Assembly (NCBI GenBank): GCA_947458265.1 | Contig: CANGYF010000016.1 | Coordinates: forward strand, 1 to 64,000 | Source of the DNA: Betaproteobacteria bacterium | GTDB lineage: Bacteria > Pseudomonadota > Gammaproteobacteria > Burkholderiales > CAIKXV01 | Reading direction: 5' to 3' | Length of the DNA stretch: 64,000 nucleotides | Part shown: piece by piece, positions 7,634-15,863 of the stretch | Numbering within the stretch: position 1 is the first letter of the stretch | Layout of the letters: each line of letters opens with the position of its first letter | The notes under the pieces: generated by a model | What the model was told of the DNA's origin: nothing | What the model saw: only the letters and a program-made list of their open reading frames with translations | Databases searched by the model: none | Made by a program: the position numbers and the translations under genes

Positions 7634-9207
7634 GGAAACCGAGCCTCGACGACCTCGGTGTAGCGTCCACTGGGGCGAACGGCAATCTCTGAAGGGCAGC
7701 GCAACTTGGCAGAACAGGCAATTGCCTCATCCACCCGCCGAGGCAGCGGCAAACCCTGGGCACGATTGGCCCACCAAGAGGCGGCCTTTTGGCGCGGATA
7801 GCCTTGATGCTCGATGCAAATCCACTCGCTGTGGTGCGTGAGGCCACTCCAGTAGTCCACACGCAGAGAAGGCGGCTTGCCAGGCTTATCGTGCCGGGCG
7901 TAAGAGACACTGGTGACGGGCACCCACTCCGACTTGCCGGAGGTCAGTACATCCAGGTTGCTGGCCTTGGCTTCGATCTTGAGTTCAGGCGGTGGAAACA
8001 CATGCCCGCAATCGGGACAGGTGCGAACCGAGGCGTGAACGATGCTGTCGCACTCGGGGCAAGCCTTGGTGGGGGCGACGCCATCTTCGCCACCTTTCGG
8101 TCGCTTCGGTTTGACTGCATCAATCGGCCCGTGCCGAGCAATGTTGCCGGCGAAGTCGAGCACCAAGCAGTCCGTCTTGCCAGGAGCCAGGCGGCAGCCT
8201 CGTCCAACGATCTGCACATACAGTCCCGCCGACTTGGTTGGCCGCAGCATGGCCAAGAGATCAACGCCGGGTGCATTGAACCCGGTGGTAAGCACATTGG
8301 CATTGGTCAGACATTGAATCTTGCCGGCCTTGAAGTCATTGATGATGGCCTCGCGCTGGGCACCAGGCGTGTCCCCAACGATGGTCTCGCAGGTCACGCC
8401 GCGAGCACGGATCGCGTCACGGACATGGTAGGCATGGTCCACACCGGCGCAGAAGATGAGCCAGCTTTTACGGTCCTTGCCGTAAGAGAAGATTTCGTCC
8501 ACCGCAGCCTGAGTGATCGAGTCCTTATCGACCGCTGCCTCAAGGTCCTTGGCAATGAACTCCCCGCCGCGGGTGCCCACCCCGGTCAGATCAATCTGTG
8601 TGGCCATGCGCTTGGAGATCAGAGGTGAGAGGTAGCCTTGGTCGATCAACTCGCGTACCGACACCTCATAGGCAATGTCGGTGAAGATGGCGTCATCGCC
8701 TTCGTGCAGCAGACCGGAATCCAACCGGTACGGCGTAGCAGTCAGGCCGATCACCTTCATCTGGGGATTGAGACGGGCCAGGTCAGCCAGGAAGCGCCGG
8801 TACATGGTGTTGCTCGAGCGCGGAATCAGGTGCGCCTCGTCGATGAGAACCAGGTCACACTGCTGGACGTCATAGACCCGCTTGTGGATCGACTGGATGC
8901 CGGCAAAAAGGATGCGGGCATGGATGTCACGCTGCTTGAGTCCAGCCGAATAGATGCCTGCGGGGGCTTGCGGCCAGAGCTTCTTGAGCTCGGTGTAGTT
9001 CTGCTCGATCAACTCACGCACATGGGTCACGATCAGGATGCGCTGATCCGGGAATGCTTTGAGCACACCCTCCACGAACGTGGCCATCACCAGTGACTTG
9101 CCACCGGCGGTTGGGATCACCACCAGGGGGTTACCCGTGGCCTCGTGAAAGTAGTTGTAGATGCCTTGAATGGCACCGCTTTGATATGGACGAAGGGTCA
9201 GGCTCAT
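7630..9207 (-). CDS. SF2 DEAH helicase, RadD-like
   Basis: A 525-aa superfamily 2 helicase: Walker A PTAGGKS at 32-38, DEAH at 123-126, motif III TATP at 156-159, and a C-terminal helicase half with QIVGRGCRLAPGKTD. A four-Cys zinc ribbon (CPEC...CPDC) follows near residue 400, as in RadD/YejH-like helicases and their phage relatives. It probably unwinds or remodels recombination intermediates in phage replication. The ATG lies behind GGAG in a short 11-base gap after the nuclease gene and its stop overlaps the DUF6511 start. Confidence 0.88.
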   Translation of the reverse strand: MSLTLRPYQSGAIQGIYNYFHEATGNPLVVIPTAGGKSLVMATFVEGVLKAFPDQRILIVTHVRELIEQNYTELKKLWPQAPAGIYSAGLKQRDIHARILFAGIQSIHKRVYDVQQCDLVLIDEAHLIPRSSNTMYRRFLADLARLNPQMKVIGLTATPYRLDSGLLHEGDDAIFTDIAYEVSVRELIDQGYLSPLISKRMATQIDLTGVGTRGGEFIAKDLEAAVDKDSITQAAVDEIFSYGKDRKSWLIFCAGVDHAYHVRDAIRARGVTCETIVGDTPGAQREAIINDFKAGKIQCLTNANVLTTGFNAPGVDLLAMLRPTKSAGLYVQIVGRGCRLAPGKTDCLVLDFAGNIARHGPIDAVKPKRPKGGEDGVAPTKACPECDSIVHASVRTCPDCGHVFPPPELKIEAKASNLDVLTSGKSEWVPVTSVSYARHDKPGKPPSLRVDYWSGLTHHSEWICIEHQGYPRQKAASWWANRAQGLPLPRRVDEAIACSAKLRCPSEIAVRPSGRYTEVVEARFP

Positions 9208-9218
9208 ACTCGTGCTCC

Positions 9219-10175
9219 TTAAAAGGTGTTCGCATACTTGGTTCTTCCGGTGTCGCGCCAGCGATTCCCACTGGCGAACTCGTACTCGACCCAGTCCTCG
9301 CCTGCGTCGACTTGCTGGCCGGGCACCAGCGATGGAATAAATAGGTGCATGGCGCAGGCAGCGCGCTGGTCAGCCTCCGTCAATCGGCGGTCGTGACGTG
9401 CGCAGTGCCACCCACCATCGACAGGTGTCGCATGTAGGCAGGTACGGCAATTGACTTCAGGTGCTGCGGCATCTGATGCATTGGCGTGACACACTGGTGC
9501 GTGATCACACATCCGACACTGGTACCAGGAGGGATCCGGACTGATTCGCGGTGGCGGTGTATCGGCAAAGATCACGCGTTCTGCCTTGGTCATGAGACCC
9601 ATTGCAAACGCTGGGTCTGCCTCGACCCGCTCAACGTAAACGTCGTCAGTGTCCTTACAGACCGCCAGATACATCGCACGAGTCAAGCCCATCAGGTGCA
9701 TGTAGGTTTGCATCTGCGCAAAGTGCAGCGGCTTGCTCTCGCGCACCTTCTTTGCCAGCAGGTCGTTGAAGCTCTTGACCGAATGCGTCTTGAACTCCAG
9801 CACATGCCAGGTCTTCGGTGCCTCCAGCAGGTTGATGGCCACGCCATCGAGCGAGCCACCAAAGTGACCACCATGCGCTTGGACCCGAAACTGGCGGCCC
9901 GTATCTGGATCAACCTCCAGGACCGTCGCTCCAGTTCGTCGCAGGTTCTGAACCAGCCGGGCTTCCTCGAGTTGGCCGGTTTCGAAAAGGCGCAGGAGGC
10001 GTCCTGGGTGCTGAGCGCGGGTGACCCATCGGAAATCAAACCAGAGCGCTCGCTCACAGTCTTTGCCGATAAGCGATGCGCCAAGGTGGGCTCGAAATCC
10101 GTCCCCAGCGTCGGCCTCGTAGGCCGCGAAGATCGCGTCTCTTGTCGGGCTGGTGATGCTTGGCAATTCAGCCAT
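9219..10175 (-). CDS. Cas4-like PD-(D/E)XK exonuclease
   Basis: A 318-aa nuclease with a PD-(D/E)XK core: Asp110 in GGSLDG and Glu127-x-Lys129 in HVLEFKTHS, followed by the QxxxY helix (QMQTYMH). Cys40 (GKDCERALWF) plus Cys220, Cys223 and Cys229 (CRMC...C) have the spacing of the iron-sulphur cluster ligands of Cas4/AddB nucleases. A second Cys-rich segment (CRTCLH) follows. Such phage nucleases resect DNA ends for recombination together with an annealing or Sak4-type protein, and both neighbours here fit. The start MAELPSITS at 10175 overlaps the previous gene by 8 bp. Confidence 0.85.
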   Translation of the reverse strand: MAELPSITSPTRDAIFAAYEADAGDGFRAHLGASLIGKDCERALWFDFRWVTRAQHPGRLLRLFETGQLEEARLVQNLRRTGATVLEVDPDTGRQFRVQAHGGHFGGSLDGVAINLLEAPKTWHVLEFKTHSVKSFNDLLAKKVRESKPLHFAQMQTYMHLMGLTRAMYLAVCKDTDDVYVERVEADPAFAMGLMTKAERVIFADTPPPRISPDPSWYQCRMCDHAPVCHANASDAAAPEVNCRTCLHATPVDGGWHCARHDRRLTEADQRAACAMHLFIPSLVPGQQVDAGEDWVEYEFASGNRWRDTGRTKYANTF

Positions 10176-10557
10176 GCTGCACCCCCTGTTTAGCTTGAAG
10201 CTCTCGGGCACGGGTGACCACTGCCTGCCAGCGTTCGTCATCGCAATCGGCACGCAGCACCTCGATCAGCGCGTCCTTGAACCGCTCTCGGTGCCCGTGG
10301 GGTTGGGCGACATGAAGCTTGGCCATGTGTGCCGTCAACTGCGCCAGTTCCTGCTGCTTCACACGAAGCGCAGTTTTGGCCCGGTGGAACCACGTGGCAT
10401 CGAGTGACTTCTTCTCCGTCTGGCGACGGATATCGGTCGTGGCGATCTGGATCCGGATGGAGGCGATCTCATCTTGAAGCGCGGCCAGACGCTCACGGCA
10501 ACCCTGCAATGTGCTGGGCTGTCGGATCGGCGTGGCCGCTAGAGCGTGCTCATGCAT
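10168..10557 (-). CDS. Small coiled-coil phage protein, unknown
   Basis: A 129-aa protein (MHEHALAATPIRQPSTL...) rich in Gln, Arg, Leu and Ala. A predicted long helix covers about 20-75 (RERLAALQDEIASIRIQIATTDIRRQTEKK) and a second helix is near the end. No family is recognised. It lies between the DUF669 protein and the Cas4-like nuclease and overlaps the latter by 8 bp, so a role in DNA recombination or replication is likely only by context. The longer upstream frame is the shadow of the DUF669 gene. Confidence 0.65.
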   Translation of the reverse strand: MHEHALAATPIRQPSTLQGCRERLAALQDEIASIRIQIATTDIRRQTEKKSLDATWFHRAKTALRVKQQELAQLTAHMAKLHVAQPHGHRERFKDALIEVLRADCDDERWQAVVTRARELQAKQGVQHG

Positions 10558-10570
10558 GCTCGGGTCCTCC

Positions 10571-11101
10571 TCAGGCCTGACGCTTCCAGGGCAGGCCGTT
10601 GGCCGCGGGAGTAGCGGTCGGCGCAGCCGTGATGGGACGTGCGGCAGCAGGTGCCGAGGGCGGCGTGAACGACGGCGCGGGCGGCGCTGTTGTTGCGCTG
10701 GCACCGCCTCGCGGCAGATAGCGAATGGAGTTGGACTCGCCGTACATGCCCTTCGGGGGACGCACCCGCACATCCAGGGTCATTGGGACCAAGTGCAACT
10801 GCTCGGAGTTACTGACCTGCAGCTTGCCAACGGCGCGACAAATCGAGGACAGGGTGCGCTTGGCGATCTCTACCGTGTCCGGGTTGGCGTTGACCAAGTT
10901 AAGCCGGTCGAAGAGTTTGCGTCCGGCGTACTGGCCCTCAAGGATGTCGACCTCCAGGTAGAGGTACTGGCCGGTCCCATCCTTTGTCGCACGCATTTCG
11001 CTGGCGACAATTTGGCCAAGGTACTTGCCCGGAGGCAGGACGTCGTAGTTGCTGCTGGGCTCGACAGAGGATGCGTCAAAGGTTTGTCCGAATGAAGCCA
11101 T
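10571..11101 (-). CDS. DUF669 phage protein (ssDNA-binding-like)
   Basis: A 176-aa protein. Residues 1-120 match DUF669: an N-terminal FDASSVEPSSNYDVLPPGKYLGQI, then EVDILEGQYAGRKLFDRLNL, and a globular part ending KGMYGESNSI. The tail (about 130-170) is Ala/Pro/Thr-rich and ends in the basic PWKRQA. DUF669 proteins sit next to Sak4-type ATPases in phage genomes and are thought to act in recombination or as single-strand binding proteins; the disordered tail with a short terminal motif fits an SSB-like design. It is 16 bases downstream of the ATPase gene. Confidence 0.85.
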   Translation of the reverse strand: MASFGQTFDASSVEPSSNYDVLPPGKYLGQIVASEMRATKDGTGQYLYLEVDILEGQYAGRKLFDRLNLVNANPDTVEIAKRTLSSICRAVGKLQVSNSEQLHLVPMTLDVRVRPPKGMYGESNSIRYLPRGGASATTAPPAPSFTPPSAPAAARPITAAPTATPAANGLPWKRQA

Positions 11102-11117
11102 GGTGATTACTCCTTTT

Positions 11118-11900
11118 TCAGGTGCGGGTGGTAGTGGAAGGGATCAGGGTCGAATGCAGGGTTTCGGGCATGGCCTGCGCAAAGGAAGACCATTCAAGGG
11201 CAAGCGTGTCGGGCAGGTCGTAGCGGTTCTTGGCCAGGAAGGCTGGGCGTTCGACCGTGTGAATCACACGCTCGCCCGAACCCACGGCACGGCTGACCTT
11301 TTTGTTGAAGCCGACGTCCGCCTTGACGGTGGAGATTCGGTAATTTGCAAACAGCACGACGTCCGAGTGCTCTTGCAGCAGTGCCGCTGCGCGGGCATGG
11401 AGCTTGATCACGTACCTGTCGTAGGGGTCGTGCTCAGGCGAATCGAAGCGCTTGATGTCGGTGTGGGCGATCTGCACCACGGTCATGCCGCGGTCGTCGC
11501 GAAGCGCATTGAGGCCATCGATGTATTGGCGCCAGAGGTTCAGGGCAGCAACGTAGCCTTTGCCATACCCGGCGTCCTCGATCGAATTCCATCCGTTGTC
11601 ACGGCAAGCTTTAGCCCAGACCAGCGGTTCCAACCAGTCAACGCTGTCGACCACGACCGTGGAAAAGTCGTGTTGCTCGGTGTAGAGCGCTGCAAGCGCC
11701 TCCATCACCTCATCGAAGGTCCGTGACAGCGGGAAGTTCGCAGCCGACAGCGTGCCCAGACCATCTTCCGTCTGGATGAATACGGGTTTATTGGCCTGAC
11801 CTGCGAAGGTGGTTTTACCGACGCCAGCAACGCCGTGGATCAGCACCCGGGGGGGCTTGGGTGTTCCAGCCCGGTTGAGTTGTGCAAGGGAGATGGCCAT
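11118..11900 (-). CDS. Sak4-like RecA-fold ATP-binding protein
   Basis: A 260-aa P-loop protein with Walker A GVAGVGKTT at 23-31 and a Walker B-like hydrophobic strand TVVVDSVDWLEP. It has the compact RecA-like core and length of phage AAA_24/Sak4 single-strand annealing ATPases. It pairs with the DUF669 protein and the Cas4-like nuclease, giving a complete phage recombination cassette. The ATG overlaps the upstream stop by one base (TGATG). Confidence 0.8.
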   Translation of the reverse strand: MAISLAQLNRAGTPKPPRVLIHGVAGVGKTTFAGQANKPVFIQTEDGLGTLSAANFPLSRTFDEVMEALAALYTEQHDFSTVVVDSVDWLEPLVWAKACRDNGWNSIEDAGYGKGYVAALNLWRQYIDGLNALRDDRGMTVVQIAHTDIKRFDSPEHDPYDRYVIKLHARAAALLQEHSDVVLFANYRISTVKADVGFNKKVSRAVGSGERVIHTVERPAFLAKNRYDLPDTLALEWSSFAQAMPETLHSTLIPSTTTRT

Positions 11901-12424
11901 CAGATTGCCTCCCCAAATTTGCTGTCATTCGCTGCCTCAGGCACAGCACCGTCCACTATGCGCTCGAGCTTGTATGTGGGCTTTCCGGCCTTGAGCGTGC
12001 GTGCGGGTTCGAAAAGTTGGCGCACGGCTGGCGGCCAGGCCGTGTACTTGGTCTCAGCGACCTTGACCTCCAGGCTTACGTAGTCCTCGGGGTTCTCCCC
12101 CCACTTGCGCAGGGCCTCGACGGCTTCTTTGAGCTTGCGCTGGTCGTACTCCACCTTCTTGGGAAGGTCGGCAATCACGGTGTGGCCATCCACATCAAAG
12201 CGAACCGTGCCGGTGTTCTTGCCAGCATCCTGGCGCAACTGATGCGCCCGCTCACCGAAGCGGCGGTGCAGCACACCTTGGAGGAATTGCTTGTAATGGC
12301 GGGCGGTGTCCTCAGCATCAGACACGCGCTGGATCAGGCGGTCGAGGTCCGCCAATGGCAGGTTTTCAACCTCTGCCATCACATAGTTGCCCACCTCGTC
12401 GAGGGCATCGGGTTCAGGGATCAT
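11900..12424 (-). CDS. Conserved phage protein, unknown
   Basis: A 174-aa protein starting MIPEPDALDEVGNYVMAEVE. It is mostly helical in the first 80 residues, followed by a beta-rich part (TVRFDVDGHTVIADLPKKVEYDQRKLKEAV) and a WPPAVRQLFEPARTL segment. I do not recognise the family. It is translationally coupled to the Sak4-like ATPase, so it is probably a partner in recombination or replication. The upstream open frame is Pro/Arg-rich and unlikely to be coding. Confidence 0.65.
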   Translation of the reverse strand: MIPEPDALDEVGNYVMAEVENLPLADLDRLIQRVSDAEDTARHYKQFLQGVLHRRFGERAHQLRQDAGKNTGTVRFDVDGHTVIADLPKKVEYDQRKLKEAVEALRKWGENPEDYVSLEVKVAETKYTAWPPAVRQLFEPARTLKAGKPTYKLERIVDGAVPEAANDSKFGEAI

Positions 12425-12438
12425 GGCGACTCTCTTTC

Positions 12439-12867
12439 TTAATGGGTGCCGCTGGCGGGCACTGGGGATGGCGTACCAACCTGGCGAAGGCGGGTGCGGA
12501 TTTCTGGGGGCGTTAACGTATTGGCCGACCGCACTGCGAGGTATCGGTAATGGCAATCGGCCACCTTCAGGCTGAACAGGTGGACCAACCCAAGTTCGCA
12601 AGCGATCCACATGCGACGGGCTACGGAATGCAGGCGGCTTCGTTCTTTTGCGGAGAGTCCACTGCCAGAGTCGGACCGGTCCATCATCAGGAAGCCCTCG
12701 TGGTACTGAATCGACTGACCAACCAGTGCGTTGGCAATCCAGTCACAGGCAGCGGCCTCGGTCAGTTTTTCTGCGGGCACGTACACAGGCGGGGTAATTG
12801 CGCCAGCGTTAACCCCCAGCCCGAGGTGGCTGCGGGTGGCTTCGAAAATAGGTTTTGCGTTCAACAT
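12439..12867 (-). CDS. Hypothetical phage protein
   Basis: A 142-aa protein starting MLNAKPIFEATRSHLGLGV. It has no recognised domain; it is rich in helices, with two Cys and a Pro-rich end (TPSPVPASGTH). The start is an ATG 33 bases inside the open frame, preceded by a weak GGAG. It is 14 bases from the next gene of the operon. Confidence 0.55.
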   Translation of the reverse strand: MLNAKPIFEATRSHLGLGVNAGAITPPVYVPAEKLTEAAACDWIANALVGQSIQYHEGFLMMDRSDSGSGLSAKERSRLHSVARRMWIACELGLVHLFSLKVADCHYRYLAVRSANTLTPPEIRTRLRQVGTPSPVPASGTH

Positions 12868-12985
12868 CAAATCTCCAGGCGTGAGTTGGCCTACCACCAC
12901 CGCCCAGAGGGGCGCGGCGTTTGTTTACTTCGTGAAGGTTCTTACCGGGCGAGGGGGCTGTTTTTCTCAGCCACCCCGCGATCGG

Positions 12986-13699
12986 TCAGGCGGCCGGCCG
13001 TATGCCGAACATGCGCAGGTGCATCTGCAAGTCGGCTACACGGCGGTAGAAGGTGGCGCTCGGAACGCCAGACGCCTTGGCGGCTGCAGCCAGATCGCGA
13101 TGATTGGCGAGCAGATCCATCAAGCAGCGCTGATCACTGCTCATGTAGGCAAGAACTGCCATCACGTCATGCCGGGTCTCAGCGTCAGGAAGCAAGTCCA
13201 TGTTCTCGCCCCAGAACCACGTAATCTCGTCAGGGAGCATGGAATTTGACGACCCACCGTTCTCGTCATTGGCGGCGTTCTGGGTGGGTGCGAAGTCGTG
13301 AATTGCACGGTCAATGGCGACGACCTCCAGGGTGTCGACATATTCCGGCTCAGAAAACACCAGCCTCTGCCGGTCAGCCTTTCTGGCGTTCAAAAAATCA
13401 GTAGTGCAGTGCGCTGAGACCGTCCCCGTGAAGGTACCTGGTGCGCCACGGCTGGGGTCAAACTGCCCTTTGCGCCTGTAGATGTCGCACAGGATTTCCT
13501 GACAAAGATCCTCACGCTCGGCTGGGGCCAGCCCCGCAGTCAGCGCTGCCCTGTATGCACGGGTTTTGGCGGCATTGACCGCAGCCTCGTAAAAGGGGTC
13601 ATTGGCAGCCGAATGGATGCCCTTTTTTCGGGTTCCAGTTGCCGCGTTTGAGTTGGGGTTCTTGGGGGTAACTCCAGGTTTGATTTCCGTTGGCATCAT
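12986..13699 (-). CDS. Sigma-70-like (ECF-type) factor of phage origin
   Basis: A 237-aa protein. Residues 60-120 resemble sigma region 2: LAPAEREDLCQEILCDIYRRK followed by APGTFTGTVSAHCTTDFLNARKADR. The C-terminus (about 200-235) resembles the region 4 helix-turn-helix: DLAAAAKASGVPSATFYRRVADLQMHLR. The middle is acidic and Asn-rich. It could redirect host RNA polymerase to phage promoters; this is inference from the two regions. ATG at 13699 or 13696 both suit an AAGGA element upstream. It stands alone, with gaps of about 110 bp on both sides, so it is probably independently regulated. Confidence 0.65.
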   Translation of the reverse strand: MMPTEIKPGVTPKNPNSNAATGTRKKGIHSAANDPFYEAAVNAAKTRAYRAALTAGLAPAEREDLCQEILCDIYRRKGQFDPSRGAPGTFTGTVSAHCTTDFLNARKADRQRLVFSEPEYVDTLEVVAIDRAIHDFAPTQNAANDENGGSSNSMLPDEITWFWGENMDLLPDAETRHDVMAVLAYMSSDQRCLMDLLANHRDLAAAAKASGVPSATFYRRVADLQMHLRMFGIRPAA

Positions 13700-13812
13700 G
13701 TTTTTCCTTTTTCGTGTTCGTGTACATGAAGCCATTGGACCGGGGTTACTTCATGAAAGCACCGCAATTGCGTTTTGGGCTACCGCAGTTGCGGTGGACC
13801 AGTGATCGTTTC

Positions 13813-14619
13813 TTATTGATTGAGGCTCTTTTTTCCCTCGGCAAACTTCTCTTCCAAGCCTCGACGTGAAATCCCGGGCTTGCCGTCGTAATCGGCGAGG
13901 ATGTGGTCGATCACAGCGGACTGACTGTTGAAAACAGAGTTGGGCTTCCCCGCTGGGGTCTTGCCAAGGATCACCGTCACCATTGCGCCAATGATGTTCA
14001 GGTAAGTGGTTTGTGCCCTGGGCCCGGGGTCTTGTGGGGTCTTGATTTGCGCCGCCAACACCTCGCGCCCAGCACTCAGCCGATCGCGCTCAGCAACGAG
14101 GGCATCGCGTTCAGCAACAAGACCGTCACGCTCAGACCTGAGCTTCCGGTATTCATCAGCCGCCTTTTCAAGACGAGCCCGCAGAGCATCACGATCCGCT
14201 TGCAGCGAGCGGTAGGCGTCTGCGTTGATCGCGGAGTGAGTGTTGCGCTCGATTTCGTCAAACAGGAATGCTGGCTTGTCTGATGGAAACTGCGCTGCAA
14301 TCCAGTCTTTCAGGTGTTGTCGCGAAACGTGCCTGCGCTCATTGGCTACATGCTCTTGAACGACCTTGCCGTTTTCACGGCTGCAGGGCAGCAAACCCTT
14401 TTCGATTGCGTCATGAATTGCCCGGCATCGTGGCTCAAGGCACTTGATGTACGGATGCTTGAAAACGCCCCTGGAACTCTCGGTACTGATGCTCAGGGCT
14501 TCCTCGATCTCGTCAGGTGGAATTCCACACCAAAGCGCTGCCGCCACCGGGACGCGATAAACGGTGAAATAGGCCTGGACTGCCTCACAGCTGTCGTTTT
14601 CCCATGGTTTCTTGCTCAT
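13813..14619 (-). CDS. Coiled-coil protein, unknown
   Basis: A 268-aa protein. Residues 1-120 are globular, with several Cys (CEAVQAYF, LWCGIPPDEIEEAL, KCLEPRCRAIHDAI). The Cys pattern and the segment GIPPDEIEEALSIS suggest a small helix-turn-helix-like fold. Residues 135-190 are a coiled coil with the near-perfect repeat LVAERDALVAERDRL. The C-terminus (about 200-268) contains SAVIDHILADYDGKPGISRRGLEEKFAEGKKSL, like proteins that gauge target DNA for a recombinase. No firm family. Confidence 0.6.
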   Translation of the reverse strand: MSKKPWENDSCEAVQAYFTVYRVPVAAALWCGIPPDEIEEALSISTESSRGVFKHPYIKCLEPRCRAIHDAIEKGLLPCSRENGKVVQEHVANERRHVSRQHLKDWIAAQFPSDKPAFLFDEIERNTHSAINADAYRSLQADRDALRARLEKAADEYRKLRSERDGLVAERDALVAERDRLSAGREVLAAQIKTPQDPGPRAQTTYLNIIGAMVTVILGKTPAGKPNSVFNSQSAVIDHILADYDGKPGISRRGLEEKFAEGKKSLNQ

Positions 14620-14712
14620 ACGGTCCTCTTTTCATTTGCATGCCGTTGCCGGCGTTCCTTTTGCGTTTTTGGTTCTTTGCTGCAACACGGTACTGTGGGC
14701 AGGTCAGTCAGT

Positions 14713-15270
14713 TCAGGCGTCTGGGGACTCCGCAGTACCAGCGACAGGTGCTTTGGCTGGCTCCATGTCCTTAGCCCCGATTTCGATGGCACGGGTCTGC
14801 AACTGACGGAAAGTGCCTTCCTGGATACGGCCCTTGAGTTGCCAGACCACCTTGTGGGGGTTGAGCAGCAGTACGTAATGGAAAGGCCCCGCTGAACCCT
14901 CTTTGGCATCGATGAAGCCGAGATCGACCAAAGAGCGCATCCGGTCTTTCCAGGTGCTCAGCGCCCGCTCACCAGAAAAGCCAGCCTCCACAGCCAGCGT
15001 CATCGGGTTATCGATGACCAGAAGCGAGTGATCAAAGGTCCGACACCACATGACGAAGTAGGTACTGCCAGCGGGCTTGTTCTTGGTGAGCGCATCGATG
15101 ATGTTCATCACCAGCGGCATGGTTCGCGGGATCGTGGTGAAACCGCTTACAGCCTTGCGGTTCCAGAGCATCTGCTCGTCGAGGTCGGGCCAAACGCTGT
15201 CGCGCAGGGCCTTGGCTTTCTCCTGCGCCTTGGAGATTTTTTTGGCGGCTGCTGCGGTGGAAATATTCAT
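14713..15270 (-). CDS. Winged-helix-like protein, first gene of the leftward phage operon
   Basis: A 185-aa protein starting MNISTAAAAKKISKAQEKA. After a Lys/Ala-rich helix comes a globular part with LVIDNPMTLAVEAGFSGERALSTWKDRMRSLVDLGFIDAKEG and HYVLLLNPHKVVWQLK, the layout of a winged-helix DNA-binding domain like those in plasmid Rep proteins and phage replication regulators. The C-terminus is Ala/Pro-rich. It is the promoter-proximal gene, next to an AT-rich control region, so a replication or regulatory role is plausible. No exact family. The upstream 28 codons of open frame lie over the promoter, so I start at 15270. Confidence 0.6.
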   Translation of the reverse strand: MNISTAAAAKKISKAQEKAKALRDSVWPDLDEQMLWNRKAVSGFTTIPRTMPLVMNIIDALTKNKPAGSTYFVMWCRTFDHSLLVIDNPMTLAVEAGFSGERALSTWKDRMRSLVDLGFIDAKEGSAGPFHYVLLLNPHKVVWQLKGRIQEGTFRQLQTRAIEIGAKDMEPAKAPVAGTAESPDA

Positions 15271-15307
15271 TGGGGGTTCCCGTAAAAGTGCTTGTGCGAT
15301 GGGGGAA

Positions 15308-15337
15308 ATTCTAAGTGACAGATGAGCCAACTCACAA
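15308..15337 (-). promoter_or_regulatory. Candidate sigma-70 promoter of the leftward phage operon
   Basis: On the minus strand TTGTGA (15332-15337) and TAGAAT (15308-15313) are separated by 18 bases, and the start codon at 15270 lies about 38 bases downstream. It is the best -35/-10 pair in this intergenic stretch, chosen by eye. Confidence 0.4.
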
Positions 15338-15680
15338 TGAGAAAAGCATCTCAATCTGACCCCAGTGGGCGTCCGTTATTGCAAACTCAAAACTTGAGTA
15401 GGTTCATCCGACAGACACCTGATGCATCCGAGATGTTTCGGATTACGTCGCCAAAAATACGTTTTTACATATAAATTAAGGACTTATAGATTTTTTTCTG
15501 TACTCGTTGTGTTCAGTATTCAAGTTTTAATGTAATCATCGTTATCGCGTGCCGACCACAGGAGCCATCACGATGGGCTCCAGATCCAGTTTTACGGGCG
15601 TTACGGAGGCGCCGTCAGGTGGGTGGCGGCCGAGTACAGGCAAGTGAGAAAACTCCCAGGCCCGGCCGGTATGAACCTTC
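15338..15680. other. AT-rich control region between the divergent phage operon and recombinase module
   Basis: About 340 bases without a supported gene. The part from 15440 to 15540 is strikingly AT-rich, with runs of T (for example 15490-15496). A 6-bp inverted repeat, ATCCGA (15426-15431) and TCGGAT (15438-15443), could be an operator. From 15545 the composition turns GC-rich. A replication origin or recombinase attachment site could lie here, but I see no iterons or other decisive sign. Confidence 0.4.
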
Positions 15681-15863
15681 ATGCCAGCCCAATCTCCACG
15701 CCCCGCCTCCAAGAAGCCCCCAGAACGGTCCTCAGCAGCCGTCGTGGGCGCCATCCTTGCCCTAGCCGTCATCCGGATGCATGACCGCCAGGATCGACTT
15801 GATAACCTGACCGAACAGAGCGTTAGTACGGGGTGTCCTGACCACCAAGGAGAACCCCAGTGA
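15681..15863 (+). CDS. Small ORF upstream of the DUF2924 gene
   Basis: A 60-aa open frame: MPAQSPRPASKKPPERSSA, a short hydrophobic stretch AAVVGAILALAV, then a polar tail. It ends 4 bases into the DUF2924 gene (GTGA overlap), which suggests coupling, and small unknown genes often precede DUF2924-recombinase pairs. No clear ribosome binding site. It may be only the leader of the operon. Confidence 0.3.
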   Translation: MPAQSPRPASKKPPERSSAAVVGAILALAVIRMHDRQDRLDNLTEQSVSTGCPDHQGEPQ

